A stretch of DNA of 64,000 bases. Source: Gallispira sp964526435 (GTDB lineage Bacteria; Bacillota; Clostridia; Lachnospirales; CAG-274). Where the stretch lies: the NCBI GenBank assembly GCA_964526435.1, contig CAZGIC010000001.1:29203-93202 (forward strand), in the 5' to 3' direction. The translations under genes and the position numbers were made by a program. This document shows, in pieces, positions 28,824 to 34,541 of this stretch; within the stretch, counting starts at the first letter, position 1; each line of letters opens with the position of its first letter. The notes beneath the pieces are model-generated. The model saw nothing but the letters and a program-made list of their open reading frames with translations. It was not told where the DNA came from and searched no databases.

Positions 28824-29543
28824 TTAAAATTTATATCCCCAAGCTTTTAAGACTTCATTGCTTTGTAAAAAAGCCCTGTATTCAGCATTAGGAATAGTAT
28901 TTTTCAATAATAACCCCTTTGTAATATCAATATATTTCCACTCATTATCAACGAAAACTCTATTCCATTCATGAGACATATCAGTATTAATTACAATCTC
29001 GCAAGGAATATCTAATTCATCCAATACCGCTTTATAAGCTAAAGACAGTGCTGCACATGTCCCTTGTTTTGTATCAAATAAGCGATATATGTCATTGTTT
29101 TCAAAATTCCAATCATAATCATAGTTAGAAATGAAGTAATCATAGACTATTTTTATTTTTTCAGGATTGGTATATCCCTCCGTAAGATTAACAATACTAT
29201 CAAGAATATTTTGAATTAAAATTTCATTCTCATCAATTTCTTCATGCGGTACTCTGTAATATAATCTAATTTCTTCTACTATACCATCAGTATTATCATC
29301 AACAGGCAAGTATTGACAATCTAAATACCACACATTTTCTTTCGCAAAAATTTCAGATAAATATTTACTTATTTCAGTTTGTGTTAAATTTAAATTACTA
29401 AGGTCAACTGTTTCTTCGTAATTTTCAGCAGCTTTTAAAACTAAAAATTTAAACTCTGCTGCCTCTGAAATTCCTGCAAAAGTTGTGACTGAAAAAATGA
29501 AAGAAAACAAAAGGGCAACAATTCAAGATGTTATACTTTTCAT
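28824..29543 (-). pseudogene. Secreted transglutaminase-like protein with in-frame TGA
   Basis: The natural start is ATG 29543 with AAAGGAGG upstream, giving MKSITS, then TGA at 29523-29525, then IVALLFSFIFSVTTFAG and an open frame to 28824. The TGA sits inside the signal peptide, so full-length secretion is lost unless the codon is read through or corrected. The body has the transglutaminase triad: GTCAALSLAYKAVL (Cys), MSHEWNRVFV (His), WKYIDITKG (Asp). Such domains crosslink or cleave proteins or peptidoglycan. It is first in the operon with the cohesin-like and SLH/dockerin genes. A TTG at 29510 could restart translation but has no RBS. Confidence 0.7.
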
Positions 29544-29610
29544 ACATTCCTCCTTTCCAAAAGGAAAAGAACTATACGTAAAAAGTACAGTTCTTACTTT
29601 TTTTAATTTA
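29544..29610 (-). promoter_or_regulatory. Structured leader of the surface-protein operon
   Basis: AAGAACT at 29567-29573 pairs with AGTTCTT at 29589-29595, extended by a few inner pairs. Just downstream on the minus strand, CCTTTTGGAAAGG can fold over the AAAGGAGG ribosome binding site of the transglutaminase-like gene. On the plus strand the first hairpin is followed by a run of seven T, so it may also stop plus-strand transcription. RBS masking is an inference from the pairing alone. Confidence 0.4.
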
Positions 29611-29671
29611 TAAATAGTCTTCATATAATATATTTTTTTATAAAAGTAAATTTATTAAATCTTATATAGAA

Positions 29672-29698
29672 TTAAGGGGGTACGCCTGATACATACAT
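29672..29698 (-). CDS. Eight-residue ORF MYVSGVPP
   Basis: ATG at 29698, preceded by AAAGGAG with an 8-base spacer, then MYVSGVPP and TAA. The RBS lies inside the last codons of the DUF3789 gene, whose stop is 4 bases before this ATG, so the two are translationally linked. The C-terminus GVPP-stop is the same as in the two MTIYRGVPP ORFs at 30331-30360 and 30941-30970, yet the codons differ (GGC GTA CCC CCT against GGT GTT CCG CCT). That points to selection on the peptide. The function is unknown. Options are a leader peptide that stalls at Pro-Pro-stop or a tiny secreted or signalling peptide. Confidence 0.55.
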   Translation of the reverse strand: MYVSGVPP

Positions 29699-29702
29699 AT
29701 TC

Positions 29703-29819
29703 TTATCTCCTTTCCAATTTTTTATCATCAGCTGACGAGGCTGATGACATTAAACAGGATATAAAAAATCCTATTGTTCCACCGATAAAAATGCCAACCC
29801 AAAACGGTACATTAAACAC
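29703..29819 (-). CDS. DUF3789-type single-pass mini membrane protein
   Basis: 38 residues using the GTG at 29819, which has AAAGGAG at a good distance. An in-frame ATG at 29825 sits too close to that RBS. The chain is almost entirely one membrane helix (VPFWVGIFIGGTIGFFISCL) followed by a short polar tail. This matches the DUF3789 pattern seen in Gram-positive mobile elements; its role is unknown. The last codons double as the RBS of the MYVSGVPP ORF. It lies 14 bases downstream of the cysteine-rich gene, so the three form one small transcript. Confidence 0.7.
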   Translation of the reverse strand: MFNVPFWVGIFIGGTIGFFISCLMSSASSADDKKLERR

Positions 29820-29832
29820 AAACATTCTCCTT

Positions 29833-30081
29833 TCAATTAATTTGTTTTTTATTTCTAGCATTTTGAAGCCTTATTACCATTGCTTTTCGCTCTTCTTCTG
29901 TATATTCCCTATGTTTTCTATATGGATTTTTACCAAATCGAAAAGGGTATAATGCACATTTTGTCACAGGACAAAATTTAACTTCATTACTGCTGCCACA
30001 ACTGCAATCCAGACATTTTGCACGTATCGCCTTAAGTGGACTTCTGGGATTTATTAACGTATTTGGTTGTTTTTCATCCAA
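29833..30081 (-). CDS. Small cysteine-rich, zinc-ribbon-like protein
   Basis: 82 residues starting at TTG 30081 (GAAGGTG upstream). There are four clustered cysteines, RAKCLDCSCGS and FCPVTKCALYPFR, then a basic tail (KNPYRKHREYTEEERKAM). This arrangement is common in small conserved proteins of Firmicute prophages and ICEs and suggests metal binding, perhaps with nucleic acid. The function is not known. It follows a tRNA-like fold (30109-30148) by 27 bases and precedes the DUF3789 gene. No signal peptide is present. Confidence 0.75.
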   Translation of the reverse strand: MDEKQPNTLINPRSPLKAIRAKCLDCSCGSSNEVKFCPVTKCALYPFRFGKNPYRKHREYTEEERKAMVIRLQNARNKKQIN

Positions 30082-30108
30082 GTATTTTCACCTTCCTATA
30101 ATTTTTTT

Positions 30109-30148
30109 GAAACTTGCAGGATTTGAACCTGCTTTTACCATTAGTTCC
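30109..30148 (-). ncRNA. tRNA-like minihelix, copy A
   Basis: On the minus strand GGAACT pairs with AGTTTC (one G-U), followed by AATGGTA (D-loop-like) and a textbook T-arm: GCAGG, TTCAAAT loop, CCTGC. There is no anticodon arm and no CCA. The fold is therefore an acceptor plus T-arm only. It follows a terminator hairpin and lies just upstream of the cysteine-rich gene. It may be a tRNA remnant left by integration, or a functional RNA or RNase-processing site; the sequence does not decide. Confidence 0.45.
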
Positions 30149-30156
30149 ATAATAAA

Positions 30157-30184
30157 AGGAGCAACGATATAATTTGTTGCTCCT
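30157..30184 (-). terminator. Terminator hairpin A
   Basis: AGGAGCAAC and GTTGCTCCT form a perfect 9-bp stem with a 10-base loop. On the minus strand it is followed by TTTTATT. It would end the short transcript carrying the MTIYRGVPP ORF (copy A) just before tRNA-like copy A. Confidence 0.75.
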
Positions 30185-30296
30185 ATAAATTAAAAAGGAT
30201 GATATATAAATGCAAATAATAATTAATACATTATTTTTAATTAGTAAACGGTCTAATTAAAAACAGCAAGCAGCTTGATGTTGAATCGTCTTTATG

Positions 30297-30321
30297 ACAT
30301 TCGGACAAGTTGTCCGAATGT
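30297..30321. promoter_or_regulatory. Element-wide dyad, best copy (12-bp arms)
   Basis: Perfect inverted repeat, 12 bases each side of a central G at 30309, with core GGACAAGTTGTCC. It lies 10 bases beyond the stop of the MTIYRGVPP ORF (copy A). Other copies are listed separately. Candidate binding site for ParB or for an element-encoded repressor; as RNA it could fold as a stem with loop AAGTT. Confidence 0.75.
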
Positions 30322-30330
30322 TTAAATTTG

Positions 30331-30360
30331 CTAAGGCGGAACACCTCTGTAAATAGTCAT
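30331..30360 (-). CDS. Nine-residue ORF MTIYRGVPP, copy A
   Basis: ATG at 30360 with AAAGGAG and an 8-base spacer, nine sense codons, TAG stop. Copy B at 30941-30970 encodes the same peptide; the only coding difference, ATT against ATC for Ile, is silent. It lies just downstream of the XRE gene (30406-30645) on the same strand and is followed by the dyad at 30297-30321 and terminator A. It is far below normal gene-calling limits. Support is the RBS, the identical peptide in two copies, and the shared GVPP-stop with the ORF at 29672. The function is unknown. Confidence 0.55.
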   Translation of the reverse strand: MTIYRGVPP

Positions 30361-30405
30361 ATCATCTACTCCTTTCTCAAATTATTTATTTATAATCTGA
30401 ACATT

Positions 30406-30645
30406 CTAAATAATCAGCTTGTCAGTTTCTGCTTGAGAATTTAAATTTGGATTATCTATACGACCAAGAAGATAGTCGACTGAACAATTAAAATAATCAG
30501 CGAATTTTATTAATATAGTACCGTTAGGTAAGGTGCCATTTTTCCATTTTGTTGTATTGCCAATACTTATATTAAGTTCTTTTAAGACATTTGTTAATTT
30601 TAGTTTTCGTGATAGACATAGATTTTTTAATATTGAATAAAACAT
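30406..30645 (-). CDS. Small XRE-family regulator beside the micropeptide units
   Basis: 79 residues from ATG 30645 with AAAGGAG upstream. A longer frame back to 30726 only reads through tRNA-like copy B and is rejected. A Cro/CI HTH spans residues 5-60 (LKLTNVLKELNISIGNTTKW), ending DYFNCSVDYLLGRIDN, akin to the regulator at 1571-1861. It sits between the two duplicated units: tRNA-like copy B upstream, MTIYRGVPP copy A downstream. It might control them or the dyad sites; this is inference. Confidence 0.75.
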   Translation of the reverse strand: MFYSILKNLCLSRKLKLTNVLKELNISIGNTTKWKNGTLPNGTILIKFADYFNCSVDYLLGRIDNPNLNSQAETDKLII

Positions 30646-30685
30646 TTTGTCTCCTTTATATAAAATAAATTTATAAAATTTTTTT

Positions 30686-30724
30686 GAAACTGCAGGATTT
30701 GAACCTGCTCTTACCATTAGTTCC
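30686..30724 (-). ncRNA. tRNA-like minihelix, copy B
   Basis: Same layout as copy A: GGAACT/AGTTTC acceptor-like stem, AATGGTA, and T-arm GCAGG-TTCAAAT-CCTGC, without an anticodon arm or CCA. It directly precedes the RBS of the XRE gene. Copy A and B are about 90% identical over this stretch, so they derive from one duplication. Confidence 0.45.
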
Positions 30725-30732
30725 ATAGTAAA

Positions 30733-30766
30733 AGGAGCAACAAATTAAAATTATATCGTTGATCCT
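30733..30766 (-). terminator. Terminator hairpin B
   Basis: GTTGCTCC-type arms at 30733-30741 and 30758-30766 pair with one mismatch; TTTTA follows on the minus strand. It is the duplicated counterpart of terminator A and would end the transcript that carries MTIYRGVPP copy B. Confidence 0.6.
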
Positions 30767-30912
30767 AAAAGATATTTTTAATACAAGAAAGAAGAAGAAC
30801 AATTCCTTGGGCAAAAGGACATTGAATCATCTAGCACCAAGGCATTGATTATTTTACAAAATCGTTAAATTTTCTTTTTTAACTGAAATAAAAAAACGTT
30901 AAATTACCTTCA

Positions 30913-30925
30913 GGACAAGTTGTCC
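30913..30925. promoter_or_regulatory. Element dyad GGACAAGTTGTCC
   Basis: Exact 13-bp core with partly symmetric flanks (CTTC left, GAATG right). It lies 15 bases beyond the stop of MTIYRGVPP copy B, the same arrangement as copy A. Duplicated together with the ORF. Confidence 0.75.
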
Positions 30926-30940
30926 GAATGTTTAAATTTA

Positions 30941-30970
30941 CTAAGGCGGAACACCTCTGTAGATAGTCAT
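30941..30970 (-). CDS. Nine-residue ORF MTIYRGVPP, copy B
   Basis: ATG at 30970, AAAGGAG with an 8-base spacer, nine codons and TAG. The peptide is identical to copy A. Upstream on the minus strand lies an AT-rich stretch with TATAAT-like sequence, so it may have its own promoter. The transcript would then contain the RBS, the ORF, the dyad, a unique spacer (30767-30905, with a CCTTGG/CCAAGG pair and repeated AATTTAACG) and terminator B: a small-RNA-sized unit of about 250 bases. The function is unknown. Confidence 0.55.
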   Translation of the reverse strand: MTIYRGVPP

Positions 30971-31030
30971 ATCATCTACTCCTTTCTTAAATTATTTATT
31001 TATAATAATATTATAAATAGCTTTTTAGAA

Positions 31031-31090
31031 CAGTGCCTGACATCAATCTCTAACAGTTATTTAATCTCATGCACATACTATCAGGCACTG
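31031..31090. repeat. Inverted repeat CAGTGCCTGA / TCAGGCACTG
   Basis: Perfect 10-bp arms at 31031-31040 and 31081-31090 with a 40-base loop. There is no gene in this stretch. It may be the lower stem of a structured RNA, or the ends of an inserted or excised segment. Only the pairing is observed. Confidence 0.5.
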
Positions 31091-31135
31091 ATAAAAGGGG
31101 GAATATTTTTTGAGAAAAAATCCCAAAATAACTTT

Positions 31136-31166
31136 GTGTAATGTATGTCCCATAAATACATTACAC
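31136..31166 (-). other. Hairpin with 11-bp perfect stem after tRNA-like C
   Basis: GTGTAATGTAT (31136-31146) and ATACATTACAC (31156-31166) pair around 9 bases. On the minus strand it starts 3 bases after the acceptor-like end of tRNA-like fold C. There is no strong T-run, so it is more likely a processing or stability element than a terminator. Confidence 0.5.
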
Positions 31167-31169
31167 GAT

Positions 31170-31325
31170 AGGGCTTGCAAGAATCGAACCTGCTAAATGT
31201 ACTTATATGTAAACCAATCACATATGTAAATTTAAAATAAAAACAAAGTATCCTATACAGAAGTGATGATATATGAGTAAGAAAAAATATATAAATCATA
31301 TAAGTACATTTATACCATTAGCCCT
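31170..31325 (-). ncRNA. tRNA-like fold C with a 16-bp stem in place of the anticodon arm
   Basis: On the minus strand AGGGCT (from 31325) pairs with AGCCCT (ending at 31170). Between them are AATGGTA (D-loop-like), a perfect 16-bp stem (31297-31312 with 31194-31209) closing an 87-base AT-rich loop, and a T-arm GCAGG-TTCGATT-CTTGC. The order acceptor, D-like loop, long helix, T-arm recalls the tRNA-like end of tmRNA, although the tmRNA 5' consensus is absent and no tag frame is evident. It could instead be a tRNA gene split by an insertion. It lies immediately downstream of the truncated ssb. Confidence 0.45.
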
Positions 31326-31333
31326 GTAAAACC

Positions 31334-31627
31334 TCAGGTCCGAAGAACACTGAAGTTACCCTGCTGGTCTGTATAGCTGCTTACCTGCAGTCTGCCTGTT
31401 ACAGCTATTCTGCTGCCCTTACGGAAATACTGTCCGATATTCTCACCACGTCTGCCAAAGCATACACAATTTATAAAATCTACTGTAGGCTCATCTTCCT
31501 GTCTGTTTTTTGAAAAAGGTCTGTCAACAGCAACAGAAAAATTACATACAGCCAGAGGCTCTGCTGCCTGAGCATATCTAACCTCAGGGTCTTTCCCTAA
31601 TCTGCCTATTAAAATAACCTTATTCAT
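31334..31627 (-). CDS. ssb: Single-stranded DNA-binding protein, C-terminally truncated
   Basis: 97 residues: the OB-fold of SSB from MNKVILIGRLGKDPEVRYA to GRLQVSSYTDQQGN, then the off-family tail FSVLRT and stop. The last OB strand and the acidic tail that recruits partners are missing; typical SSBs are 110-150 residues. Base composition is clearly more GC-rich than its neighbours, which suggests a recent copy of a chromosomal ssb. SSBs are common ICE cargo and coat the transferred strand. Whether this short form still binds DNA is uncertain. It ends next to tRNA-like fold C, which may mark the truncation event. Confidence 0.8.
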   Translation of the reverse strand: MNKVILIGRLGKDPEVRYAQAAEPLAVCNFSVAVDRPFSKNRQEDEPTVDFINCVCFGRRGENIGQYFRKGSRIAVTGRLQVSSYTDQQGNFSVLRT

Positions 31628-31777
31628 TTAAATCTTCCTATAAACCCAACTCAAATTTCATATTTGTTGTGATATAAAAACCTAAATAATCTTTTCACTA
31701 ATACTTGTTTTAAGCGAAAATCGGCAACGTTTTACAAGACAAATCATTGCCATTTTATTAAGAAAATCTTAAGCTTA

Positions 31778-32236
31778 CTATTCATTGTTTTTTGACATTT
31801 TAGCTTCAATGATTTTTATAGTATAAGATAATTTAACCCTGTCAACATTTAAAATTTCTGAAATGTGACTAATTGTATATCTATACATATAATAGTACTC
31901 ATATATAACTGCTTCTTCTTTTGTTAATTTGTGCCTATATTTGCTTGTAATTAATCGGTCTATTATATCGTCAATGTCATTATCAAGTTTCATCAGTTTA
32001 TGTCTGATACTTCTCTCAGACAAGTTTAATTCTTTAGCAATCTCTGCCGTACTTTTTTCTTCAATTTTTTTTCGCTTTAAAAGTAATTTTTCCTCATCTG
32101 TTAAATAGCTGATGATTTTTCTTACACATAATCGGGTTGCTTTTTGTGTTAAATTTGTAGATATGTATTTATTATTTTTCCGCAGCTTAAATGTAATGTA
32201 ATTACAATTCTCATCTGTGATTCGTACTTCCTTCAC
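31778..32236 (-). CDS. Sigma-factor-like/helix-turn-helix regulator
   Basis: 152 residues from the GTG at 32236, chosen for GGAGG 8 bases upstream; the TTG at 32269 has none. The centre contains SYLTDEEKLLLKRKKIEEKS, then TAEIAKELNLSERSIRHKLMKL, a region-4-like HTH. A second HTH-like segment follows (YTISHISEILNVDRVKLSYT). It is acidic and basic throughout, without membrane parts. Such small sigma-like proteins often regulate conjugative elements. It overlaps the end of the upstream 73-residue gene by 26 bases and follows repA in the same operon. Confidence 0.65.
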   Translation of the reverse strand: MKEVRITDENCNYITFKLRKNNKYISTNLTQKATRLCVRKIISYLTDEEKLLLKRKKIEEKSTAEIAKELNLSERSIRHKLMKLDNDIDDIIDRLITSKYRHKLTKEEAVIYEYYYMYRYTISHISEILNVDRVKLSYTIKIIEAKMSKNNE

Positions 32237-32432
32237 TAATATTTCCTCCTGTTCTTTTATAATAACCAAGCCTTATATTAAGTTCTTCAATAGCCGATTT
32301 ATATGTTCCAAAATGCTTTATCAAAATTTCCGATGAATCAACAGGACTATGTTTATATAAACTATACCCTCCCCTTTCATAAATAATTGTAAAACAATGT
32401 GTATTTGAAATTATAATATTTTCTTTTAACAT
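32211..32432 (-). CDS. Small hypothetical protein downstream of repA
   Basis: 73 residues from ATG 32432 with TGGAGG upstream, embedded in the last codons of repA. The sequence (TIIYERGGYSLYKHSPVDSS, then TYKSAIEELNIRLGYYKR) suggests a small alpha/beta protein of the type often found in ICEs. No known motif or signal peptide. It overlaps repA's end region and the sigma-like gene, so all three are translated from one message. Function unknown. Confidence 0.65.
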   Translation of the reverse strand: MLKENIIISNTHCFTIIYERGGYSLYKHSPVDSSEILIKHFGTYKSAIEELNIRLGYYKRTGGNISEGSTNHR

Positions 32433-32433
32433 T

Positions 32434-33597
32434 TTAACCTCCAAAATAAGTTGAATTAAAGTAGTTCTGGTATTCAGTACCATAGTTAATAGCCGTGTTT
32501 ACAATCATTGTTTGTATATATGCCTTTATATTTTTTATTTTTGACGATTTCCCCAGAATTTTAATATTATCAACAAGCCAAACAATCTTTTCATAGTTTA
32601 ATGTCAAGAGCTTTTGACATAAAAATTCTTTAGGATATATCTTCTTCCCAATTGGTACTATACTACCTCTTGTTGCTACAACATCCAATGACAGATTTAT
32701 AATGCTATTCACCAATCCTATATTATCTGTTTCATTTTCATAAAATCTCAGTAAATCAGAATAGCAAATATTATCCCTAAGGGATTTTTCAAAACTAAGC
32801 AAGTCAATTCCATCGATCGCATCAATCATTGATTTAGATTGATGGATAGATTGATTATTACTTAAATTAGTATTATTTAAATTAATATTACTAATATTAG
32901 TATTACTTGTATCTGATTTTTCGACTTCTTGAATTCGGTTTTCTTGACTTCTTAAATTCGGTTTTTCCGACTTTATAAATTCGACTTTTACTATTTCTTG
33001 AATTCGGTTTTCTTGACTTCTTGAATTCGTTCTTTCCAACCAGTCATTTGAGCAATCCTCACCATTTAAGTACTCATTGTTTTTTTGAAAATACATATTA
33101 TTTATATCATTTAGATTATTATTAGCAGCAGATTTTTCTTTAATGTTTTCAAAGGTATCTAAAATTTGTGGATCATTAATGTTATCTTCTATAGTATACG
33201 CTGTCGTTGAATTTTGAGATTGTTCCTGTAATTTTTCTTTATAAATATTTAAGACATAATAAATTGAAGGCTTACCCTGACCTTGTTTAATTCTATGTAT
33301 TAATTTATAATTAAGTAGTTCTTTAATTACCTTGATAACTTTATCTTTACTGCAATTTAATACTTCTGCAATCTCCGCATTGCTATATATTATATACACC
33401 TTATTTTCATCATCTAACCAACCATTTTTTCTACTTAATGACATTCTATCCAAGAATATTCCAAAAAGAATTTTAGCACTATCAGACAAGTCATTATAGT
33501 AGGAGTTTGTTATAAGTTCTTTTGGAAAACGTATAAAGCTATATTGATCAGCTTCTGTACCATAATAATAATCAAAATTTTTTCTTTCTTCACTCAT
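32434..33597 (-). CDS. RepA_N-type replication initiator
   Basis: 387 residues from ATG 33597 (the 33603 ATG is an alternative). The N-terminus is the RepA_N winged-helix domain: QYSFIRFPKELITNSYYNDL, then AEIAEVLNCSKDKVIKVIKE and HRIKQGQGKPSIYYVLN. The middle is repetitive and polar (SRSQENRIQE twice) and the C-terminus is a conserved helical domain. RepA_N proteins start theta replication of Gram-positive plasmids, with the origin inside their own gene. Five phased repeats at 32921-33029 fit that. In an ICE this implies the circular form can replicate, in keeping with parAB. Confidence 0.85.
   Translation of the reverse strand: MSEERKNFDYYYGTEADQYSFIRFPKELITNSYYNDLSDSAKILFGIFLDRMSLSRKNGWLDDENKVYIIYSNAEIAEVLNCSKDKVIKVIKELLNYKLIHRIKQGQGKPSIYYVLNIYKEKLQEQSQNSTTAYTIEDNINDPQILDTFENIKEKSAANNNLNDINNMYFQKNNEYLNGEDCSNDWLERTNSRSQENRIQEIVKVEFIKSEKPNLRSQENRIQEVEKSDTSNTNISNINLNNTNLSNNQSIHQSKSMIDAIDGIDLLSFEKSLRDNICYSDLLRFYENETDNIGLVNSIINLSLDVVATRGSIVPIGKKIYPKEFLCQKLLTLNYEKIVWLVDNIKILGKSSKIKNIKAYIQTMIVNTAINYGTEYQNYFNSTYFGG
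32921..33029 (-). repeat. Five 23-bp-phased iterons within repA: candidate replication origin
   Basis: The motif CTTCTTGAATTCG (plus-strand sense, with variants) ends at 32937, 32960, 32983, 33006 and 33029, exactly 23 bases apart each time. Since 23 is not a multiple of three, codon structure does not explain the spacing. About two helical turns per repeat suits a protein bound on one DNA face. RepA_N plasmid origins are known to lie inside the rep gene with similar iterons. Confidence 0.75.
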
Positions 33598-33633
33598 AAA
33601 CATACCAACCTTTACAGTTCAAAGTTTTTTATA

Positions 33634-33843
33634 TTAATCACCTTTAATATATTTAGACAGCATAGATGTAGTATAATAATAGCCATTGCTCAATTTAACA
33701 AGCCCATCATTATTTATCCATTCAATTCTTGCTGTTCCAAAAAAACACATATTTCTTTCATATTTTAATCCACCATATTTACTACCGACTTTTAGATTAT
33801 ATTTTAACGATACAGTATCACCTAATTTAAAATACTTCTTCAT
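33634..33843 (-). CDS. Small hypothetical protein, Tyr/Lys-rich
   Basis: 69 residues from ATG 33843, preceded by GGGAGGG. It begins MKKYFKLGDTVSLKYNLKVG and reads like a compact beta-barrel (SH3-like) protein, with RIEWINNDGLVKLSNGYYYT in the centre. It is about 30 bases upstream of repA's start, so probably in the same operon. One dyad copy (33859-33871) lies just upstream of its RBS, an operator-like place. Function unknown. Confidence 0.6.
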   Translation of the reverse strand: MKKYFKLGDTVSLKYNLKVGSKYGGLKYERNMCFFGTARIEWINNDGLVKLSNGYYYTTSMLSKYIKGD

Positions 33844-33858
33844 ACCTATCCCTCCCAC

Positions 33859-33871
33859 GGACAACTTGTCT
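33859..33871. promoter_or_regulatory. Element dyad, 12 of 13 bases
   Basis: GGACAACTTGTC followed by T instead of C. It sits a few bases upstream of the RBS of the 33634-33843 gene and 11 bases after the stop-side end of the next gene (33883). Confidence 0.65.
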
Positions 33872-33882
33872 TAAAGTCGTAT

Positions 33883-34221
33883 TTACTGAAAATATCCTAA
33901 CTTATAAGCATTTATTAAATCATCAGTTGTGTATTTACCCCGATATAGTTTATTTGAGGCATTGACTTCTTTTTCTTTATGTTTTGTAAGATGATAATAA
34001 TTTTCTAAAGTTTCAATAATTTCACTGTTTTCTCTTATAACTGATTGCCACATTGAAATAGATGTTATAAGGCTGCTTCTTTCATGTGATTGTAAACCCA
34101 TATATTCAAGCTTTTCTTTTTTCTCTTTTATAATAAACTTTGCCAAATCAACAGTTTCTCTATAGCTTTTTGCTAAATCATTAAGTTCAGCCTGAGCCTG
34201 TATTTTTCTTTCTAAAGTCAT
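33883..34221 (-). CDS. Hypothetical coiled-coil protein
   Basis: 112 residues, strongly helical and charged (RKIQAQAELNDLAKSYRETV, KFIIKEKKEKLEYMGLQ), ending in DDLINAYKLGYF. No known domain, signal or membrane segment. It overlaps the next upstream gene by four bases (34218-34221), so translation is coupled. It is one of several small genes between repA and the dyad at 34508; their joint expression suggests an early ICE function, but nothing specific can be named. Confidence 0.65.
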   Translation of the reverse strand: MTLERKIQAQAELNDLAKSYRETVDLAKFIIKEKKEKLEYMGLQSHERSSLITSISMWQSVIRENSEIIETLENYYHLTKHKEKEVNASNKLYRGKYTTDDLINAYKLGYFQ

Positions 34222-34427
34222 AATGCATGCCCGTTCCTTTCAATCTTTTCACCAATGTCATAATTAATGACTTCTGTTGCCAACATTTTATCTTTATCAC
34301 AATCAATATAAAAATCAATTTGATTTACATTATCAGGAGATATATTATTAAAAATATCAATAAATACCTTACATATAACAGCCGGTGTTAATACATTATT
34401 GTTTGACTTTAATCGTACAGCTATCAT
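34218..34427 (-). CDS. Small hypothetical protein
   Basis: 69 residues from ATG 34427, with GAAGGTG upstream; a GTG at 34436 overlaps that RBS and is less likely. The sequence (MIAVRLKSNNNVLTPAVICK, then IDFYIDCDKDKMLATEVINY) shows no recognised motif. First gene of its sub-operon; about 70 bases upstream lies the dyad-containing hairpin 34495-34533. Function unknown. Confidence 0.6.
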   Translation of the reverse strand: MIAVRLKSNNNVLTPAVICKVFIDIFNNISPDNVNQIDFYIDCDKDKMLATEVINYDIGEKIERNGHAL

Positions 34428-34494
34428 TAAAATCACCTTCCCTTATTTAGATTTATTTTCTTTTAATAATTATTATTGATATATTGTTAAAAAT

Positions 34495-34533
34495 ATATGT
34501 GACTTCCGGACAACTTGTCCTTTAGTCACATAT
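34495..34533 (-). terminator. Dyad nested in a longer hairpin, terminator-like
   Basis: The exact core GGACAACTTGTCC at 34508-34520 is flanked by ATATGTGACT and AGTCACATAT, giving a long stem. On the minus strand it is followed by ATATTTTTAAC, so it can act as a terminator of the 34542-34709 gene. This copy shows the dyad as part of an RNA fold rather than only as DNA. Confidence 0.6.
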
Positions 34534-34541
34534 TTAATTTA

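Noticed and set aside
30210..30260. Plus-strand 16-residue hydrophobic ORF (MQIIINTLFLISKRSN)
   Set aside because: RBS is weak, no second copy, and it overlaps a TTTTTAATTAG/CTAATTAAAAA hairpin; not enough support.
30646..30726. Longer start for the XRE gene (MELMVRAGSNPAVS)
   Set aside because: This stretch translates the tRNA-like T-arm, a frequent false start; ATG 30645 has the RBS.
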